In this document: piece by piece, positions 62,071 to 64,000 of the stretch | Position numbering within the stretch: position 1 is the first letter of the stretch | Layout: each line of letters begins with the position of its first letter | NCBI RefSeq assembly: GCF_027497255.1 | Contig: NZ_CP114903.1 | Coordinates: 4,092,001-4,156,000, forward strand | Length of the DNA stretch: 64,000 nucleotides | Direction: 5' to 3' | Source of the DNA: Micromonospora sp. WMMD882 | GTDB lineage: Bacteria > Actinomycetota > Actinomycetes > Mycobacteriales > Micromonosporaceae | Notes under the pieces: generated by a model | Seen by the model: the letters and a program-made list of their open reading frames with translations, nothing else | Database searches by the model: none | What the model was told of the DNA's origin: nothing | Translations under genes and position numbers: made by a program

Positions 62071-62790
62071 ATGACGCTGATCCTCCGCTCGGCCATCCTC
62101 AACGACGTCGGGCTGGTCCGGACCAACAACGAGGACTCCGCCCTCGCCGGTGACCGGCTGGTGGCGGTCGCCGACGGCATGGGTGGGTTGCCGGCCGGGG
62201 AGGTGGCCAGCGAGATCGTCATCCGGATCCTGGACGAGTTGATACCTCCGGAGATGCCCGACGACGCGGAGAACGCGCTGCGGGCCGTGGTGCAGACCGC
62301 CAACCGGCGGATCCGGGCGGCCATCGACGCGGAGCCGGCCCGGGACGGCATGGGCACCACGTTGACGGCCGCGCTGCTGGCCGGCGAGACGCTCGTCGTG
62401 GCCCAGGTCGGCGACTCCCGGTGCTACCTGCTGCGCGACGGCACGCTGCACCAGCTCACCAGGGACGACACGTTCGTCCAGGCGCTGGTGGACCAGGGTT
62501 CGCTGACGCCGGCCGCCGCCCGGCAGCACCCGCAGCGGTCCCTGGTCACCCGGGCGGTGCAGGGCGTCGACGCGCCGCCGACGGTGGCCCGGTACACGGT
62601 GCTGCCCAACGACCGGCTGCTGTTGTGCAGCGACGGGCTCTCCGACTACGTCGACGATCCCACCATCGCGTCGGCCGTCTACACCTACGGTGACCGGCAG
62701 CAGTGCGTCGAGCAGTTGGTGAAGCTGGCGCACCAGTCCGGCGCGCCGGACAACGTCACCGTCGTGGTCTCCGACGTCACCGAGGTCTGA
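62071..62790 (+). CDS. PP2C-type serine/threonine protein phosphatase
   Basis: A 239-residue metal-dependent phosphatase with the full motif set: VRTNNEDS, VADGMGG, VAQVGDSRCYLLRDG, LCSDGLSDYV and PDNVTVVVSDV. No membrane segment, unlike PstP. ATG 62071 starts where the domain starts; a GTG at 62032 would add 13 unconserved residues. It lies 150 bases after the HEPN-like gene on the same strand and may belong to that system, since PP2C phosphatases occur in several conflict islands, but no kinase is nearby. Its last 14 bases overlap the convergent membrane-protein gene. Confidence 0.9.
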   Translation: MTLILRSAILNDVGLVRTNNEDSALAGDRLVAVADGMGGLPAGEVASEIVIRILDELIPPEMPDDAENALRAVVQTANRRIRAAIDAEPARDGMGTTLTAALLAGETLVVAQVGDSRCYLLRDGTLHQLTRDDTFVQALVDQGSLTPAAARQHPQRSLVTRAVQGVDAPPTVARYTVLPNDRLLLCSDGLSDYVDDPTIASAVYTYGDRQQCVEQLVKLAHQSGAPDNVTVVVSDVTEV

Positions 62791-63442
62791 CCGGCCGCCG
62801 CCACCGGACGCCCAGCATCCGGTAGAGGCCGGCGCGCACCTGGTACGCGTTGACCAGCATCAACAGCACCGGCCCGACGGTCAGGTTCGTCGCGGTCGTG
62901 ACGGCGGGCAGCACGTCCAGCGGCACGGTCCAGGCCAGCGTCGCCCGTAGCGTCGCGTCGAGGAGCTGGACCGTGCCGACCAGCACGGTGGTCACCCGCC
63001 AGAGCCGCCGGAAGGCGGGCTCCCGCGCCCACAGGTCGTCCCAGTCGGCCCAGTGGAAGATCCGCTCCAGGATCGGGCGGGACAGTCGCAGCGCGGCGGG
63101 GCGGGGCCCGCGTACCGTGGCCAGGCACCAGAGGCCGAAACCGCCGGTGATCAGGGCGGTGCGGCCGAAGACCAGGCGCGGGTCCGCGTCGGCCAGGGTG
63201 AGACCGGCGGCGAGCGCGGTCGCGGCCAGCCCGACGACCGCGACCTTGTCGACGGTACGGCCGGCGAGCAGGCGGTACGCGGTCCAGAGCGCGGCCGGCG
63301 TGTTGCTCAGCACCAGCGCCGGGGCCGGCTGAACGCCGTGCCACCGCAGCAGGTAGTAGAGCAGCAGCGGTACGAGCAGCCCGGGCAGTCCCCGCCGTGC
63401 CAGGGTGGCCAGGTCGGCGCGACCGATCGGCGGGCCGGTCAC
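62777..63442 (-). CDS. VC0807-like integral membrane protein
   Basis: A 221-residue protein with five or six hydrophobic segments (about 18-35, 65-82, 94-108, 150-172, 178-205). HGVQPAPALVLSNTPAALWTAYRLL and the late TVGPVLLMLVNAYQVRAGLYRMLG agree with the VC0807 family, of unknown function. GTG 63442 begins two bases after the TetR-gene stop, so the two form an operon and TetR probably controls it. Confidence 0.75.
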   Translation of the reverse strand: MTGPPIGRADLATLARRGLPGLLVPLLLYYLLRWHGVQPAPALVLSNTPAALWTAYRLLAGRTVDKVAVVGLAATALAAGLTLADADPRLVFGRTALITGGFGLWCLATVRGPRPAALRLSRPILERIFHWADWDDLWAREPAFRRLWRVTTVLVGTVQLLDATLRATLAWTVPLDVLPAVTTATNLTVGPVLLMLVNAYQVRAGLYRMLGVRWRRPVRPR

Positions 63443-63444
63443 CG

Positions 63445-64000
63445 TCAGGGCGCCCGGCGGGTGCCGAGGTCGAACAGCGTGGTCAGCTCGCGGGCGCAGA
63501 GCGCCAGGTCCAGCCCCGGGTCGACGGCCAGCGCGAAGGGGAGCATGTCGAGCGCGCGTTGGATGGTCATCGCCATCACCGGCAGGTCGAAGTCGCGGAA
63601 GTCGCCCCGGCGCTGCCCCTCGGCGAGGATGCCCGCCAGGGATCCCATCGCCCGCTGGTCGGCGTCGGCCGACGCGGAATCGGGGTCGGCGGGGCAGGCG
63701 CTGTCGGGCCCGGTGGCGCCGCCCTCCCCCGTGCCAGCGGCGCCACCGGGAGTCGAGCCGACCGGTCGGATCGGCGTGTTGAGGAAGATCTCCAGCAGGG
63801 CCCGCATCGGGGCGCGGCGCTGATCGAGGTAGTCGACCATGCCGGTGATGTAGGAGCGGAGCTGCCGGGGCGGGTCGGGTTGGGCGCCGACCCGCTCGGC
63901 CATGAACCCCCCGATGTCGCGGTGCACCTCGGCGAGCACCTCGCCCATCAGCTCGGCCTTGCCGGCGAAGTGGTACGAGATCAGCCCGGTGCTGCTCAGC
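63445..64000 (-). CDS. TetR-family regulator (partial, 5' end outside)
   Basis: The visible 184 residues begin inside the HTH (LSSTGLISYHFAGKAELM, recognition helix) and continue through the ligand-binding domain to TTLFDLGTRRAP. The C-terminal domain has a Gly/Ala/Asp-rich insertion (GSTPGGAAGTGEGGATG...). The start codon lies beyond the right edge. It is followed two bases later by the VC0807-like gene. Confidence 0.85.
   Translation of the reverse strand, partial: LSSTGLISYHFAGKAELMGEVLAEVHRDIGGFMAERVGAQPDPPRQLRSYITGMVDYLDQRRAPMRALLEIFLNTPIRPVGSTPGGAAGTGEGGATGPDSACPADPDSASADADQRAMGSLAGILAEGQRRGDFRDFDLPVMAMTIQRALDMLPFALAVDPGLDLALCARELTTLFDLGTRRAP

Overview
This 64 kb window is chromosomal DNA from a very GC-rich actinomycete. 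The best fit is a Micromonosporaceae member close to Micromonospora. The evidence is the codon use (almost only G or C at third positions, many GTG starts), the futalosine menaquinone genes, a BldC-type regulator, partner-switching sigma-control genes, a TIGR03086-family protein and many apparently leaderless starts. No rRNA, tRNA, CRISPR array, intact insertion sequence or prophage was seen.

Layout. 0-5 kb: start of a secreted protein, mqnE with two small membrane-protein genes, a secreted NlpC/P60 hydrolase and a proline-rich membrane protein. 5-14 kb: DEAD-box helicase with an RNA-binding repeat tail, glycolipid-binding protein, WYL regulator facing an alpha/beta hydrolase, Cds1-like PLP enzyme, Lrp regulator, prolyl oligopeptidase. 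14-19 kb: bldC, ubiX/mqnM, a terpene synthase, mqnP and mqnL, so with mqnE four futalosine-pathway genes. 19-23.5 kb: a worn region with a frameshifted HTH gene, a twice-frameshifted metallophosphoesterase, two small or secreted proteins and a remnant of a DUF234 ATPase. 23.5-29.7 kb: the operon hemL, phosphoglycerate mutase-like gene, resA, ccdA, resB, ccsB for haem synthesis and cytochrome c maturation.

29.8-37.5 kb is a signalling block: STAS protein, response regulator, a 1455-residue hybrid kinase with a HAMP-repeat array like fungal group III kinases, and a kinase/phosphatase fusion. 37.5-43 kb: FAD oxidase behind a LexA-type box, oligopeptidase B, threonine dehydratase-like enzyme, TIGR03086 protein. 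43-49 kb is a stressosome operon, rsbR-rsbS-rsbT followed by a kinase/phosphatase, a histidine kinase and a REC-GAF-PP2C protein, with nearly every gene overlapping the next. 49-55 kb: MFS exporter, GntR regulator, mscL, a small gene behind a second LexA-type box, BenE transporter and XRE-cupin regulator sharing a 26-bp palindrome.

55-62.8 kb holds the least familiar material. A 1,891-residue protein carries one intact P-loop ATPase and an apparently degenerate second one. A closely coupled 395-residue partner ends in an R-x4-H motif of the kind seen in HEPN ribonucleases. A PP2C phosphatase follows on the same strand. The architecture recalls STAND-type conflict or defence systems, but that role is inferred. 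The window ends with a VC0807-like membrane protein and a truncated TetR regulator.
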